Assembly: GCF_040676675.1 (NCBI RefSeq)
Contig: NZ_JBFAPK010000003.1
Location: 286,338 to 350,337 of the forward strand
DNA: 64,000 bases
DNA from: JBFAPK01 sp040676675
GTDB lineage: Bacteria; Actinomycetota; Actinomycetes; Mycobacteriales; Micromonosporaceae
Reading direction: 5' to 3'
Below the pieces are notes generated by a model. That model had not been told where the DNA came from, made no database searches, and was given only the letters and a program-made list of their open reading frames with translations. Shown here piece by piece: positions 1-7,802 of this stretch; within the stretch, counting starts at the first letter, position 1, and every line of letters begins with the position of its first letter. Made by a program: the position numbers and the translations under genes.

Positions 1-307
1 CGCTCTGCAGGATCGCGGCGGTACGCTCCGCCGCCGCGGCGCCGTAGGGCTCGCTGTCCGCGGCGACGGGTACGCCGGGCGCTCCCCAGTCGGTGGTGTT
101 GACGCCGGTCACCGTCTCGACGATCTCGATCGGGCCGGGGGCGAAGGACAGCCCGGCACCGGCGGTTATGAGCCGGTACCGGTCGGCGTAAGTCGTCAGC
201 GCGGCCAGGGCGCGGTCCTCGCTGGTGCCGATGCGCGCCCAGCCGGGCCAGTCCAGCGCGCAGGCGACGATCTTCGTTCGGCCCTTTTCCAGGTAGACGC
301 GGGTCAT
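1..307 (-). CDS. conserved actinobacterial hypothetical protein (C-terminus beyond window)
   Basis: The first 102 codons of a gene that runs off the left edge. The protein begins MTRVYLEKGRTKIVACALDW, then has a Trp-rich segment and a 'DRALAALTTYADRY' helix. This N-terminus resembles a small actinobacterial family of unknown function, from memory only. There is no signal peptide or membrane segment in the visible part. The start is the ATG at 305-307; no better in-frame start lies upstream. It is transcribed in the same direction as the next gene (347-1180), 39 bases downstream of that gene's stop, so the two could be co-transcribed. Function unknown. Confidence 0.7.
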   Translation of the reverse strand, partial: MTRVYLEKGRTKIVACALDWPGWARIGTSEDRALAALTTYADRYRLITAGAGLSFAPGPIEIVETVTGVNTTDWGAPGVPVAADSEPYGAAAAERTAAILQS

Positions 308-346
308 GTCTCGGTTGCTCCTCGGCGCGGGACGGTGGTTGGGGGA

Positions 347-1180
347 CTAGAACGCGGCGGCGTGGTCGAGGACCCAGTCACGGTAGCTGCGCGCGGGACG
401 ACCGGTGACCTTCTCGATGTCGGTGGTGACGGGTGCGGTACGGCCGATCGAGGCGGCCCAGGTGCCGAAGATGTCGTCCAGGATCGGGCCCGGCACGTGG
501 GCGCTCATCGCCTGGCGCACCGCCTCGGCCGGGATCTCGGCGTAGTGGATGGGCCGGCCCAGTGCCTGGCCGAGGATGGTGGCCTGGTCGGCATGGGTGA
601 GCGAGTGCGGCCCGGTCAGCCGGTAGACCTGGCCGGCGTGCCCGTCCTCGGTGAGGGCGGCCACGGCGACCGCGGCGATGTCCGCCTCGTGCACGGGCGC
701 GGAAGTCGCCTGGGCGTAGGCGCCGCGGATCACGTCGCCGGAGCGGGTCTGTCCGGCCCACATCAGGCTGTTGGCGGCGAACACGTCCGGGCGCAGGAAC
801 GTCCACGCCAGGCCGGAGCCGCGCAGGGCGTGTTCGATCTCCGCGTGGTAGGTGGCGATAGGCCCGTCCTGGACCTGGGCCTGGTCGTCGACCGCGCCGG
901 AGGAGAGCAGCACGACCCGGCGCACGCCGGCCCGCCGCGCCGCGGCCACGAATGCCGGCCCGCTGCCCGGTACGGCGAACAGGAACACCGAGTCCACGCC
1001 GGTCAGGGCCGCCTTCAGCGACGCCGGGTCGACCAGGTCGCCGGTGACGACGTCGACCTCGGCCGACCACGCCCTCTGCTGCGGCGTCCGGCTCAGCGCA
1101 CGTACCGGGTGGCCGCCGGCGACCAACAGGTCGAGCACGTGGCTGCCGACGTTTCCGGCGGCGCCGGTGACGAGGATCAT
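347..1180 (-). CDS. NmrA-like NAD(P)-binding SDR family protein
   Basis: A 277-residue atypical short-chain dehydrogenase of the NmrA/azoreductase type. The N-terminal strand-turn-helix carries the dinucleotide-binding glycines TGAAGNVG at residues 5-12, followed by an 'ALSRTP' phosphate-binding segment typical of NADP(H)-preferring members. It lacks the YxxxK catalytic pair of classical SDRs, as is usual for NmrA-like redox sensors and quinone or azo reductases. Length is normal. It is divergent from the WYL regulator at 1285 with about 100 bases between them, an arrangement that suggests control by that regulator (inference). A role in sensing or reducing an electrophile is plausible; the substrate is unknown. 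Confidence 0.85.
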   Translation of the reverse strand: MILVTGAAGNVGSHVLDLLVAGGHPVRALSRTPQQRAWSAEVDVVTGDLVDPASLKAALTGVDSVFLFAVPGSGPAFVAAARRAGVRRVVLLSSGAVDDQAQVQDGPIATYHAEIEHALRGSGLAWTFLRPDVFAANSLMWAGQTRSGDVIRGAYAQATSAPVHEADIAAVAVAALTEDGHAGQVYRLTGPHSLTHADQATILGQALGRPIHYAEIPAEAVRQAMSAHVPGPILDDIFGTWAASIGRTAPVTTDIEKVTGRPARSYRDWVLDHAAAF

Positions 1181-1284
1181 GACCGTTCTCCTTGGGGTTC
1201 GAGGTGCCCGGGCGATCGGGCAGAAGCCACACTAGGTACCGTTGAGGACAGATCCGGTCCTCAAGCCCAAGGAGGTTGGGTGCG

Positions 1285-2229
1285 ATGCTGGAAACCTCAG
1301 CGCGGCTGCTGCGGCTGCTGTCCCTGCTCCAATCCCGCCGCGACTGGCCCGGCGCCGAGCTGGCCGAGCGCCTCGGTGTCACCACTCGCACCGTCCGCCG
1401 CGACGTCGACCGGCTCCGCGACCTCGGCTATCCGGTCGAGTCCGCTACCGGCACCACCGGCGGGTACCGGCTCGGCGTCGGGGCCGCCCTGCCGCCGCTG
1501 CTGCTCGACGACGACGAAGCCGTCGCTGTCGCCGTCGGCCTGCGCGCCGCCGCCACGGGCACGGTCACCGGGATCGAGGAGACCTCGCTGCGTGCTCTCG
1601 CCAAGCTCGAACAGGTCCTGCCCTCCCGGCTGCGCCACCGCGTGGGCGCGATGCAGTCGGCCATCCTGCCGCTGACCGGCCCCGGCCCCACGGTGGACCC
1701 TGACCTGCTCACCACTCTGGCCGCCGCCTGCCGGGCCCACGAAGGCATCCGCTTCGGCTACCAGCAGCGCACCCGACGCGTCGAGCCGTACCGCCTCGTC
1801 CACACCGGCCGGCGCTGGTACCTTCTCGCCTTCGACCTCGACCGCGACGACTGGCGCACCTTTCGCGTCGACCGCATCGACCCTGCCCCGCAACCCGGAC
1901 CGCGCTTCACCCCCCGACCCGAACCCGCCGAAGGAATGCACGCCTACGTCTCCGACGCTCTCACCGCGTCCCCGTACCGGTACCGGGCGACCATCCTGTT
2001 CCACGCGCCGCTCGACGTCGTCGCCGAACACACCTCACCTACCGCCGGCCGCCTCGAACACCGCGACGCCCACAGCTGTCTCTTCCACGCCGGCGGCGAC
2101 TCCCTCGACAAAATCGCCCTCTACGTCGCGCTCAAGAACATCGACTTCCAGGTCCTCGACCCGCCCGAACTCAAAGACCACATCCGAGCGCTCGGTCATC
2201 GGCTCACCCGCGCGAGCCGCGACGACTGA
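1285..2229 (+). CDS. YafY-type transcriptional regulator (HTH_11 + WYL domain)
   Basis: A 314-residue DeoR-like regulator. Residues ~5-60 form the winged helix (SARLLRLLSLLQSRRDW ... TTRTVRRDVDRLRDLGY). A WYL domain follows around residues 140-225, where 'EPYRLVHTGRRWYLLAFD' is the WYL signature and 'DDWRTFRVDRI' the conserved arginine patch that binds small ligands or nucleic acid. A C-terminal WCX-like segment ends the protein. A TTG lies at 1276, but GGAGG at 1271-1275 is well placed for the ATG at 1285, so I use that. It most likely controls the divergent NmrA-like gene and itself. A close structural relative lies at 39844-40803. Confidence 0.9.
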   Translation: MLETSARLLRLLSLLQSRRDWPGAELAERLGVTTRTVRRDVDRLRDLGYPVESATGTTGGYRLGVGAALPPLLLDDDEAVAVAVGLRAAATGTVTGIEETSLRALAKLEQVLPSRLRHRVGAMQSAILPLTGPGPTVDPDLLTTLAAACRAHEGIRFGYQQRTRRVEPYRLVHTGRRWYLLAFDLDRDDWRTFRVDRIDPAPQPGPRFTPRPEPAEGMHAYVSDALTASPYRYRATILFHAPLDVVAEHTSPTAGRLEHRDAHSCLFHAGGDSLDKIALYVALKNIDFQVLDPPELKDHIRALGHRLTRASRDD

Positions 2230-2265
2230 TCGACGTGGTCGACCGGATCCGCCGAGTTGCGAATG

Positions 2266-2736
2266 TCAGTTCGGTTCCGAGCCGTGCTCTGCATAGGCCG
2301 GCTGGCCTTTTTGTCGAGCGGAAACGGCAGTGCGGATGCGGCGCGTGAGCCGGGCGGGAACGTGGTCGTTCAAGTTGTCGGTGGCGACGAAGCGCCATTC
2401 GGCGAGTTCGCCGTCCTGGAAGGTGATGCGATTCTGACGGTCCTTGCCCAGGTGACCACCGTCGAAGATGAAGAGGAGCTTGTCGCCTTCCCTGTCTGCG
2501 GGCGCCCAGTCGACGACGAGCATCGGGCCGACGTCAACAGTAAGGCCCAACTCCTCTTCGACTTCTCGGATGCAGGCAGCACGCGGTGACTCGCCAGGCT
2601 CGACATAGCCGCCGGGGATGTCCCAGTGCGGTTTGTACGTCGGCCGAACGAGGAGTACGTGGCCCTCGTCGTCGAAGAAGAGAACGCCGGCAGCGACACG
2701 CGGGGTGGCGATCCGGGGCAGCTCAGCAGCCGTCAC
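2266..2736 (-). CDS. Nudix hydrolase
   Basis: A 156-residue single-domain Nudix protein, expected to hydrolyse a nucleoside diphosphate linked to another moiety. The Nudix box is complete at residues 43-65: G43, E49, R57-E58, E61-E62 and G64 are all in register, so metal binding and catalysis should be intact. The start is GTG at 2736 with only a weak ribosome site. It lies 22 bases downstream of the XRE/TPR regulator gene on the same strand, so both probably share a transcript. Nudix genes beside XRE regulators are known in actinomycete integrative elements (for example pif of pSAM2), but no integrase or Rep gene is visible here. Substrate unknown. Confidence 0.92.
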   Translation of the reverse strand: MTAAELPRIATPRVAAGVLFFDDEGHVLLVRPTYKPHWDIPGGYVEPGESPRAACIREVEEELGLTVDVGPMLVVDWAPADREGDKLLFIFDGGHLGKDRQNRITFQDGELAEWRFVATDNLNDHVPARLTRRIRTAVSARQKGQPAYAEHGSEPN

Positions 2737-2758
2737 TCGAGGCAGCCTAGACGCTCGC

Positions 2759-3970
2759 TCAGGTCAGCACGTTCAGTCTCTGGGCGAGTCCGACAAGTTC
2801 GGCGGACGGCTTGCCTCGCTGGCGGCGGACCCACGCGAGGACGAGCTGTCGGCTGAGGAAGTGGTGATGTACCTGCTCGGGAGCCATCTGCTCCGCCTGG
2901 AACAGGGCCGCTTGCGCGTCCTCCGTGCGGTTCCACGAGTCGTACGCGCGGGCGACTTCGAGGGCGTGCCGCACGCGTCGTTCCGTGGGAAGACCCGTGG
3001 TGTCGATGCGCGGACCGCGATCAACGGCGACCTGCACGTCTCCGAGTTCGGCGGCGGCCGAGACGCGGTGGATCGCGACGTTGGTCGGCCCGAACGCGGT
3101 CCACAGGTGATTGGCGTCGCCGCCGAGCCTGTTCGCGGTCTCGTCGGCAGTCGACAGAAACGCACGGGCCGTACCCGCGTCGCTGGCGCGGGCTGCCGCC
3201 ATCGAGCCGCCCAGGAACAGGGCGCCGTAGACGGAGAGCAGCGCTGGCGTGGGCTTGCTGAGGTAGGGATCCAAGTACGCGGCGGCGTCCTCGGTGAGGC
3301 GTACGGCATCGCGGTATCGGCCGGTGGAGTGCAGGGCATGCCCGACGGAGCGGAACAGCGACCCCGTTACGACCGGGTCGCCGGTGGGGCGGACAGCAGC
3401 GAGTCCGCGCTCGGCGGCGATCCAGGCCAGGTCGGTCTCGCCTAGCTTCGTGAGCTGGGTGGTCGCGAGTTGATAGGTGAGCCCGAGCAGCCGGCGCGAC
3501 TCGTCCTGGTCATCACCGTCGAGTACGTCCGCGGCGACGTGAGCGCGGCGGATGAGATCGGGTAGCCGGCCGATGACGTGCCCGAAGCGAGAGTCCTGGT
3601 AGGCAGACCAGAGCGCGCCTACGTCGCGTTTCAGACTGGTGGCGGTCGGCGCTCGGCCGTCGCCAGTACGGCCGAGCGCCGTAATGGTGCGGTAGTCCGT
3701 AAGGGCCATGCGGAGGGCCGGCACGGTGTCGGGCGTGCTGCTTTCGTCCACCGCCGGCTCGGCGAGTAGCGCGCTGAGTGGAACGTCCAATGCTCGGGCG
3801 AGGGCTCTGATGACCGAAAGCCGATCCAACTCGATCCGGTTGTTCTCGATTCTGCCGAGCCAGTCGGCGGTTCGGCCGACCAGACCGGCGAGAACCTCCT
3901 GGGATAGGCCTCGGCGCCGGCGGTACCAGGCGACACGCTCGCCGATGGTGAGTGTGCTCGTCATGTCCAT
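2759..3970 (-). CDS. XRE-family regulator with TPR-like C-terminus
   Basis: A 403-residue protein. Residues ~9-65 form an XRE helix-turn-helix (IGERVAWYRRRRGLSQEVLAGL ... WLGRIENNR). The rest is a long all-helical repeat region rich in Ala, Leu and Arg with TPR-like spacing, for example 'GHALHSTGRYRDAVRLTEDA'. This architecture is common in actinobacterial developmental or signalling regulators and often senses a peptide or small ligand. The frame is open far upstream (to 4540); I chose the ATG at 3970 because the HTH starts eight residues later, with a second ATG at 3964 also possible. The Nudix gene follows after 22 bases. It is divergent from three small overlapping genes starting at 4153, with 182 bases between, so it probably controls both sides (inference). 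Confidence 0.85.
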   Translation of the reverse strand: MDMTSTLTIGERVAWYRRRRGLSQEVLAGLVGRTADWLGRIENNRIELDRLSVIRALARALDVPLSALLAEPAVDESSTPDTVPALRMALTDYRTITALGRTGDGRAPTATSLKRDVGALWSAYQDSRFGHVIGRLPDLIRRAHVAADVLDGDDQDESRRLLGLTYQLATTQLTKLGETDLAWIAAERGLAAVRPTGDPVVTGSLFRSVGHALHSTGRYRDAVRLTEDAAAYLDPYLSKPTPALLSVYGALFLGGSMAAARASDAGTARAFLSTADETANRLGGDANHLWTAFGPTNVAIHRVSAAAELGDVQVAVDRGPRIDTTGLPTERRVRHALEVARAYDSWNRTEDAQAALFQAEQMAPEQVHHHFLSRQLVLAWVRRQRGKPSAELVGLAQRLNVLT

Positions 3971-4152
3971 CACAACGATGACGCTCGCTCTCAGGGCTCT
4001 GCCGACCCCGGAATGTTTTTCCGGGTTATCCGCCACCACCTGCCACAGCCTGTGTCGGTACCGGCCGCCGTCACGTCCCACAGCCGGACGCGGACCCGGG
4101 CACCCCTGTCTGTTCGGGTCCGCATCCCCGATCGTTCCCAGCGAGGGCAGTG

Positions 4153-4347
4153 ATGATCGATGACACACCGACCGGCGACCCGGTCGAAGACGCGCACAGG
4201 GCGATGCGCGAGCACGTCGCCGACGGCGGGCGCTGGTGCCGCTGCGGCTCCCTGCACCCCTGCTCGTACCGGCGCGACGCTCGCAGCCTGCTGATCCGGG
4301 TCGGCCGGTTGGTGCTGCCCGGTACGGCGCCGAGGCGGTCGATATGA
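4153..4347 (+). CDS. small Cys-rich hypothetical protein
   Basis: A 64-residue acidic-then-basic protein. A compact Cys/His cluster, WCRCGSLHPC, at about residues 28-37 could bind a metal ion or form a disulphide. Start ATG 4153 is preceded by GAGGG; a GTG lies immediately before it at 4150. Its stop overlaps the next start as ATGA at 4344-4347, a translational-coupling arrangement. It is the first of three tiny genes divergent from the XRE/TPR regulator. No function recognised. Confidence 0.6.
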   Translation: MIDDTPTGDPVEDAHRAMREHVADGGRWCRCGSLHPCSYRRDARSLLIRVGRLVLPGTAPRRSI

Positions 4348-4670
4348 GCCGCCCGCCCGATGCCCGCCCCGCACCCGAGGCTGGCACACCTCGCCAGGAG
4401 CGACGCGAAAGCACGCCGAGTCTGCCGAGGGTGCCGGCCGGTACGCACCTGGCGCTCGCGGCGTACGAGTGGTACCCGCGCGTCGGCGTACGCGCGCAGG
4501 CCGATCTGCACCTCTGGCTGGTGGACGCGCAGCCGCTCAACGACGATTTTGCCTGGGTACGCGGTCACGTCCTCGGATGCACCTGGGACAGCTCCGACTG
4601 CGAGCTGCCCTGGTGCCGGGAGGTCCTGGTCTCGGTCAGGGCCCTGCGCCGGGCGGTCGGGCTCGGATGA
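4344..4670 (+). CDS. hypothetical protein, second gene of three-gene operon
   Basis: A 108-residue protein with a Pro-rich N-terminus and a compact Trp/Cys-containing C-terminal half (WYPRVGV ... LHLWLVDA ... GCTWDSSDCELPWC). Three cysteines and three tryptophans in about 25 residues suggest a small folded, possibly metal-binding, domain. It overlaps its upstream neighbour by ATGA (4344-4347) and its downstream neighbour by ATGA (4667-4670), so translation of all three genes should be coupled. No recognised family. The tight coupling and frame retention argue that it is real. Confidence 0.55.
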   Translation: MSRPPDARPAPEAGTPRQERRESTPSLPRVPAGTHLALAAYEWYPRVGVRAQADLHLWLVDAQPLNDDFAWVRGHVLGCTWDSSDCELPWCREVLVSVRALRRAVGLG

Positions 4671-4966
4671 GCGGCGGCAGGCAGCCCGAGTCCGGGGACG
4701 TACTGGTCATCACGCGGGCGGCGTCGGTGCAGTTCGTCGTCCCGATCTACTTCCGCGTGATCCGGGTGCCGGGCTGGGAGACGTACCACGGCTGGCTCTG
4801 GCTGGAAGGGTACGAACTGGACGGTCGTGGCGAGGCGAAGGAGCGCCGGCACATTTTCGTACAACTCGACGGGCTGCGGTGGGTGCGGCCGCGACCGGTC
4901 GTGCGGCCCCGACCGCGCGCGGCCGGGGCGAACCAGCGTCTCAGCGGGCGGCCGGCCGGTGGGTGA
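4667..4966 (+). CDS. hypothetical protein, third gene of three-gene operon
   Basis: A 99-residue protein of predicted beta-rich character (ITRAASVQFVVPIYFRVIRV ... WLWLEGYEL ... HIFVQLDGLRWV) with a basic Arg/Pro tail. Its start overlaps the preceding stop by ATGA. The 3' end overlaps the convergent phosphotransferase gene by 26 bases, so a shared terminator inside coding sequence is unlikely. Function unknown; as the last gene divergent from the XRE/TPR regulator it is probably co-regulated with the other two. Confidence 0.55.
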   Translation: MSGGRQPESGDVLVITRAASVQFVVPIYFRVIRVPGWETYHGWLWLEGYELDGRGEAKERRHIFVQLDGLRWVRPRPVVRPRPRAAGANQRLSGRPAGG

Positions 4967-5873
4967 GCGCGTCGGCGATGAGTGCCTGGATCGAGTCGAT
5001 GGTGCGCACGCCGTTCTCGATCGACCAGAGCGTGTTCTGCAGGACGCGGGCGAGCGTCCACGCGGTGGCGCGGCCACGGTCCAGACCGAGGATCTCCACC
5101 ATCAGGTCGAAGCGGCGCAGCACCGCGCGGCGCGGGTCGGCGGCGGCGAGGATCTCGTCGGTACGGTTGTGCAGCGCCGGGAGCAGGTCGAAACCGGGAT
5201 CGCCGGCGAGCGGCTTCGGGTCGATCGCGAGCCACGGTTCGCGGCCGGCGGCGAGGACGTTCTCGAAGTGCAGGTCCCAGTGCAGCAGCCGGTCGCCCGG
5301 TTCGCCCGCCACCTCGGTCACGGCCGAGGCCCAGCCGTTGACCAGGCGGGTGTCGGCCGGATCGGCGAGCGCGGCGGCGGCCCGCGGCGCGTACGCCAGC
5401 ATCCCCGCCACGACGTCCCGCAGCGGCATGATGTCGTCCGGCGGGTCGCAGGCGTGCAGCCGGGCCAGCAGCTCGGCGATGATCTGCACCGCCTTGAGGT
5501 CGTCCGGTTCGCCGCGCAGGTCCCGGTCACCGTCGAGGCGTTCGAGCAGCATGGTGCCGGTGGCCGGATCGGCGTCGAGCAGGCGTACGGCGCCGTCGCC
5601 GCGCCACGCCCGCAGGGCGCTCGGCTCGCCGGGATGTTCCGGGTCGAGCGGTTGGAGCTTCAGGGCGGCCGGATCGCCGTCGGACCGGCGGACGGGCAGC
5701 ACCAGGGCGACCATGCCGTGCCGCGCCGGGCCGTCGGGTGTCAGTTCCCAGCGGTCGAGGAACGCGGCGGCCAGCCCCGGCAGCCCGGTCGCCCACGCGC
5801 GGCCCTGCTCGCCGTAGAACTTCTCCAGGTACCCGGCCAGGCGCGGCGGCACGACGAGCGGCGCGGCGGTCAT
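4941..5873 (-). CDS. APH(6)/hydroxyurea phosphotransferase-family kinase
   Basis: A 310-residue small-molecule kinase of the aminoglycoside 6-phosphotransferase (streptomycin/hydroxyurea) family. The ATP-binding N-lobe has the lysine in 'AALKLQPLD' and the family segment 'WRGDGAVRLLDAD ... MLLERL'. The C-lobe has the catalytic loop HWDLHFENVL (Asp and Asn) and the metal-binding Asp in 'AIDPKPLAGDPGFDL'. All key residues are present. The frame is open to 6080; the ATG at 5873 gives normal length, and the upstream part is shadow sequence. Such genes can give streptomycin resistance, but the real substrate here is unknown. It is convergent with the three small genes. Confidence 0.85.
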   Translation of the reverse strand: MTAAPLVVPPRLAGYLEKFYGEQGRAWATGLPGLAAAFLDRWELTPDGPARHGMVALVLPVRRSDGDPAALKLQPLDPEHPGEPSALRAWRGDGAVRLLDADPATGTMLLERLDGDRDLRGEPDDLKAVQIIAELLARLHACDPPDDIMPLRDVVAGMLAYAPRAAAALADPADTRLVNGWASAVTEVAGEPGDRLLHWDLHFENVLAAGREPWLAIDPKPLAGDPGFDLLPALHNRTDEILAAADPRRAVLRRFDLMVEILGLDRGRATAWTLARVLQNTLWSIENGVRTIDSIQALIADALTHRPAAR

Positions 5874-5944
5874 CTCGCGATCGTAGCCGCCGCGCCGCTC
5901 GTCGGTGTCGATGCGGACGGGCCGGCGCGATGGCACGTGCGCCG

Positions 5945-6334
5945 TCAGCGCCCGGGCGGGGACTGCGACTCCGGGGACTCGGGTTCCGGAGCCTCCGGCC
6001 TCGGGGAATCCGGCTCCTCGGCGAGGCGCTTGATCGTCGCCAGCCGGGCGTTCCACTGCGCGGCGACCTGGTTCATCCACCGGGCGGTGTCCAGCAGTTG
6101 GCGCGGGCGCACCGCGTACCGCCGTTCGCGCCCGTCCTTGCGGCTGGCGACCAGTCCGACCCGCTCCAGCAGCGACAGGTGCTGGAGGATCGCCTGGCGG
6201 GTCACCGGCAGCGTGTCGGCGAGCGCGGTGGCGCTCGCCTCGCCCCGGCTGGCCAGCGTGTCCAGGATGAGCCGGCGGGTCGGGTCGGCGAGCGCGGCCA
6301 GTACCGCGCCCGCCGCGTCGGACTCGGTCGTCAC
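5945..6334 (-). CDS. ArsR-type winged-helix regulator
   Basis: A 129-residue regulator with a standard ArsR fold: 'ALADPTRRLILDTLASRG' then the recognition region 'LPVTRQAILQHLSLLERVGLVASRKDGRERRY'. The cysteines of metal-sensing ArsR proteins are absent, as in the subgroup linked to SRPBCC genes. The C-terminus is a Pro/Glu/Ser tail. The start is a GTG at 6334 overlapping the SRPBCC stop as GTGA, so the two are translationally coupled. The gene order is inverted relative to many such pairs, where the regulator comes first. Confidence 0.88.
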   Translation of the reverse strand: MTTESDAAGAVLAALADPTRRLILDTLASRGEASATALADTLPVTRQAILQHLSLLERVGLVASRKDGRERRYAVRPRQLLDTARWMNQVAAQWNARLATIKRLAEEPDSPRPEAPEPESPESQSPPGR

Positions 6335-6786
6335 GCCGCCGGCTGCTCCGCGTACCGTCGGAGGTTGCCGAGCACCTCCGGCCAGCCGAGCAGGTGGCTG
6401 TCGTAGCCGGCGGACGCCACCCGCTCGGGCGGGATGCTGAGCGAGGCGAAGCCGCTCTCCACCACGCGCAGCCGGGTCGTCGCCCCGTCGGGCGTGAGCG
6501 TGAACTCGACCAGGGTGGAGTTGTCGTCGGTCGCCTCCTCGCCCGGGTAGGCGCTGGCCCACCGGTACGCGAGCAGGTGTGGCGGGTCCACCTTCTCGAT
6601 CCGGCAGGCGAACTTTCCGTTCTCGCCGTGGTCGAGGTGCATGAAACCTCCGGGTCGCAGGTCCACCGGGGTCGGATCGCCCTGGCCGAACCATTTTCCG
6701 ATGTAGCCCGGCTCGGTCAACACCGCCCAGACCCGCTCTACCGGCGCGTCGATCACGATTTCCTGCTCGATCTGGTCCGCGGTCAT
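6331..6786 (-). CDS. SRPBCC (AHSA1-like) domain protein
   Basis: A 151-residue SRPBCC/START-like protein, a hydrophobic-cavity fold. The AHSA1 signatures are visible: 'IEQEIVIDAPVERVWAVLTEPGYIGKWFG' at the N-terminus and 'EFTLTPDGATTRLRVVESGF' in the second half. The ATG at 6786 has a good GGAAGGAG ribosome site 5-12 bases upstream. It is the first gene of a two-gene operon with the ArsR regulator. In related pairs the SRPBCC protein is regulated by its ArsR partner; the ligand is unknown. Confidence 0.88.
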   Translation of the reverse strand: MTADQIEQEIVIDAPVERVWAVLTEPGYIGKWFGQGDPTPVDLRPGGFMHLDHGENGKFACRIEKVDPPHLLAYRWASAYPGEEATDDNSTLVEFTLTPDGATTRLRVVESGFASLSIPPERVASAGYDSHLLGWPEVLGNLRRYAEQPAA

Positions 6787-6939
6787 CGGACTCTCCTTCC
6801 GCTCGCACGTCATCTGCAGGCCGATACTTGCACAGGCTTCCCCTGATGTGCAAGCAGTCACTTGCTATTCGCCGCCCAGTCCGCCCTCGGGGTTGGGGCC
6901 CGGCTGCCGGTCGTTGGCGAGTCGGCCGGGCCGCCGAGG

Positions 6940-6986
6940 TACTTGCCTCAGAGGAAAGAGCCGGCTACTTTCCTCGCAGGAAAGTA
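6940..6986. promoter_or_regulatory. tandem operator pair, TACTTnCCT-N3-AGGAAAGnr
   Basis: Two dyads lie 26 bp apart centre to centre. The downstream one is a perfect 9-bp inverted repeat with a 3-bp spacer: TACTTTCCT (6966-6974), CGC, AGGAAAGTA (6978-6986). The upstream one, TACTTGCCT (6940-6948), CAG, AGGAAAGAG (6952-6960), is the same box with a few changes. They sit 27-73 bp upstream of the membrane protein/winged-helix operon, where an autorepressor would bind. The winged-helix protein at 7468 is the obvious candidate ligand (inference). Confidence 0.75.
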
Positions 6987-7012
6987 CATATCCCGGGGAG
7001 GGTGGCAGGTCG

Positions 7013-7468
7013 ATGACTCCTGACGACGCGCGCGGGGCGCTCGACGACATCCGGCGGCGGCATGAGCAGTCCCGCGCCGAAGCGGCGCGGCACCACTCGT
7101 CCCCGCTGTACCTGGGGATTCTCGCGCTGGTGGTGCTGATCTCGTACGCCTCGTTCGACCTGCCCAACCCGTGGAACGGCGCGATGCTCATCCCGGTGAC
7201 CGCGCTGTTGGCGCTGCTGGCCTGCGTCTACCTGCGCCGCGCGCCGGTCCGTCGGAAGCTCGATTCCGGCGAACTCCTCGGCGGGGTCGCGGCCGGGATC
7301 GTCCTCTCGGCGGTGCTCCAGGGCCTGGCGGAGATCGCCGGCGCGGTCGGATTGCCGACCCCGCACGTCGCCGCGGCGGCCGTCGGGTCGGTGGTCTGCC
7401 TGCTGCTGGCCGTCCCGGTCTGTCGGAGCGTCGAAGCGCTGGCGCGGCGGGGGGCCCGGCGGAGCTGA
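7013..7468 (+). CDS. small integral membrane protein
   Basis: A 151-residue protein. It has a charged N-terminal helix (residues ~4-27, DDIRRRHEQSRAEAARHH), then four hydrophobic segments around 33-50, 56-74, 86-106 and 116-133, with a basic tail (ARRGARRS). Membrane partners of this general shape often accompany a small winged-helix repressor in actinobacteria. The ribosome site GGGGAGGG at 6995-7002 supports the ATG at 7013. Its stop TGA shares its last base with the ATG of the regulator gene (TGATG at 7466-7470), so translation is coupled. Two operator boxes lie just upstream. Function unknown. Confidence 0.75.
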   Translation: MTPDDARGALDDIRRRHEQSRAEAARHHSSPLYLGILALVVLISYASFDLPNPWNGAMLIPVTALLALLACVYLRRAPVRRKLDSGELLGGVAAGIVLSAVLQGLAEIAGAVGLPTPHVAAAAVGSVVCLLLAVPVCRSVEALARRGARRS

Positions 7469-7788
7469 TGGACCGCGATTTCGACGAGTTCCTGCACGTC
7501 CCGGCGCGGTTGACGATCGTCGCGCTGCTGGCGCCCGCGAGCTGGACGGAGTTCGGGTTCATCCGCGACGCGGTCGGTACGAGCGACTCGGCCCTGTCCA
7601 AGCAGCTCTCGGCGCTCGCGACCGCGGACTACGTCGAGGTGCGCAAGCTTCCCGGGGTGGTCGGCCGGCGGACCCTGGTGCGGCTCACCCCCCACGGCCG
7701 CGCGGCGTTCCAGGCGCACGCGAGGGCGCTGGAACGGATCGCCTCCGCCGCGCGGGTGCCGCAGCCGGCCGACGCGGAGACGGCCTGA
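7468..7788 (+). CDS. winged-helix transcriptional regulator (MarR/PadR-like, HTH_27 type)
   Basis: A 106-residue single-domain regulator: 'HVPARLTIVALL', 'WTEFGFIRDAVGTSDSALSKQLSALATADYVEV' (recognition helix), then the beta-wing 'GRRTLVRLTPHGRAAFQAH'. It matches the short MarR-like winged-helix family that pairs with a membrane protein. It overlaps its partner by one base and is the second gene of the operon. The twin operator upstream of the operon suggests negative autoregulation. A different twin dyad starts 15 bases after its stop, in front of the flavin oxidoreductase gene; whether the same protein binds there is unknown, because the sequences differ. Confidence 0.85.
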   Translation: MDRDFDEFLHVPARLTIVALLAPASWTEFGFIRDAVGTSDSALSKQLSALATADYVEVRKLPGVVGRRTLVRLTPHGRAAFQAHARALERIASAARVPQPADAETA

Positions 7789-7802
7789 CGGCGGCGGTTG
7801 TG

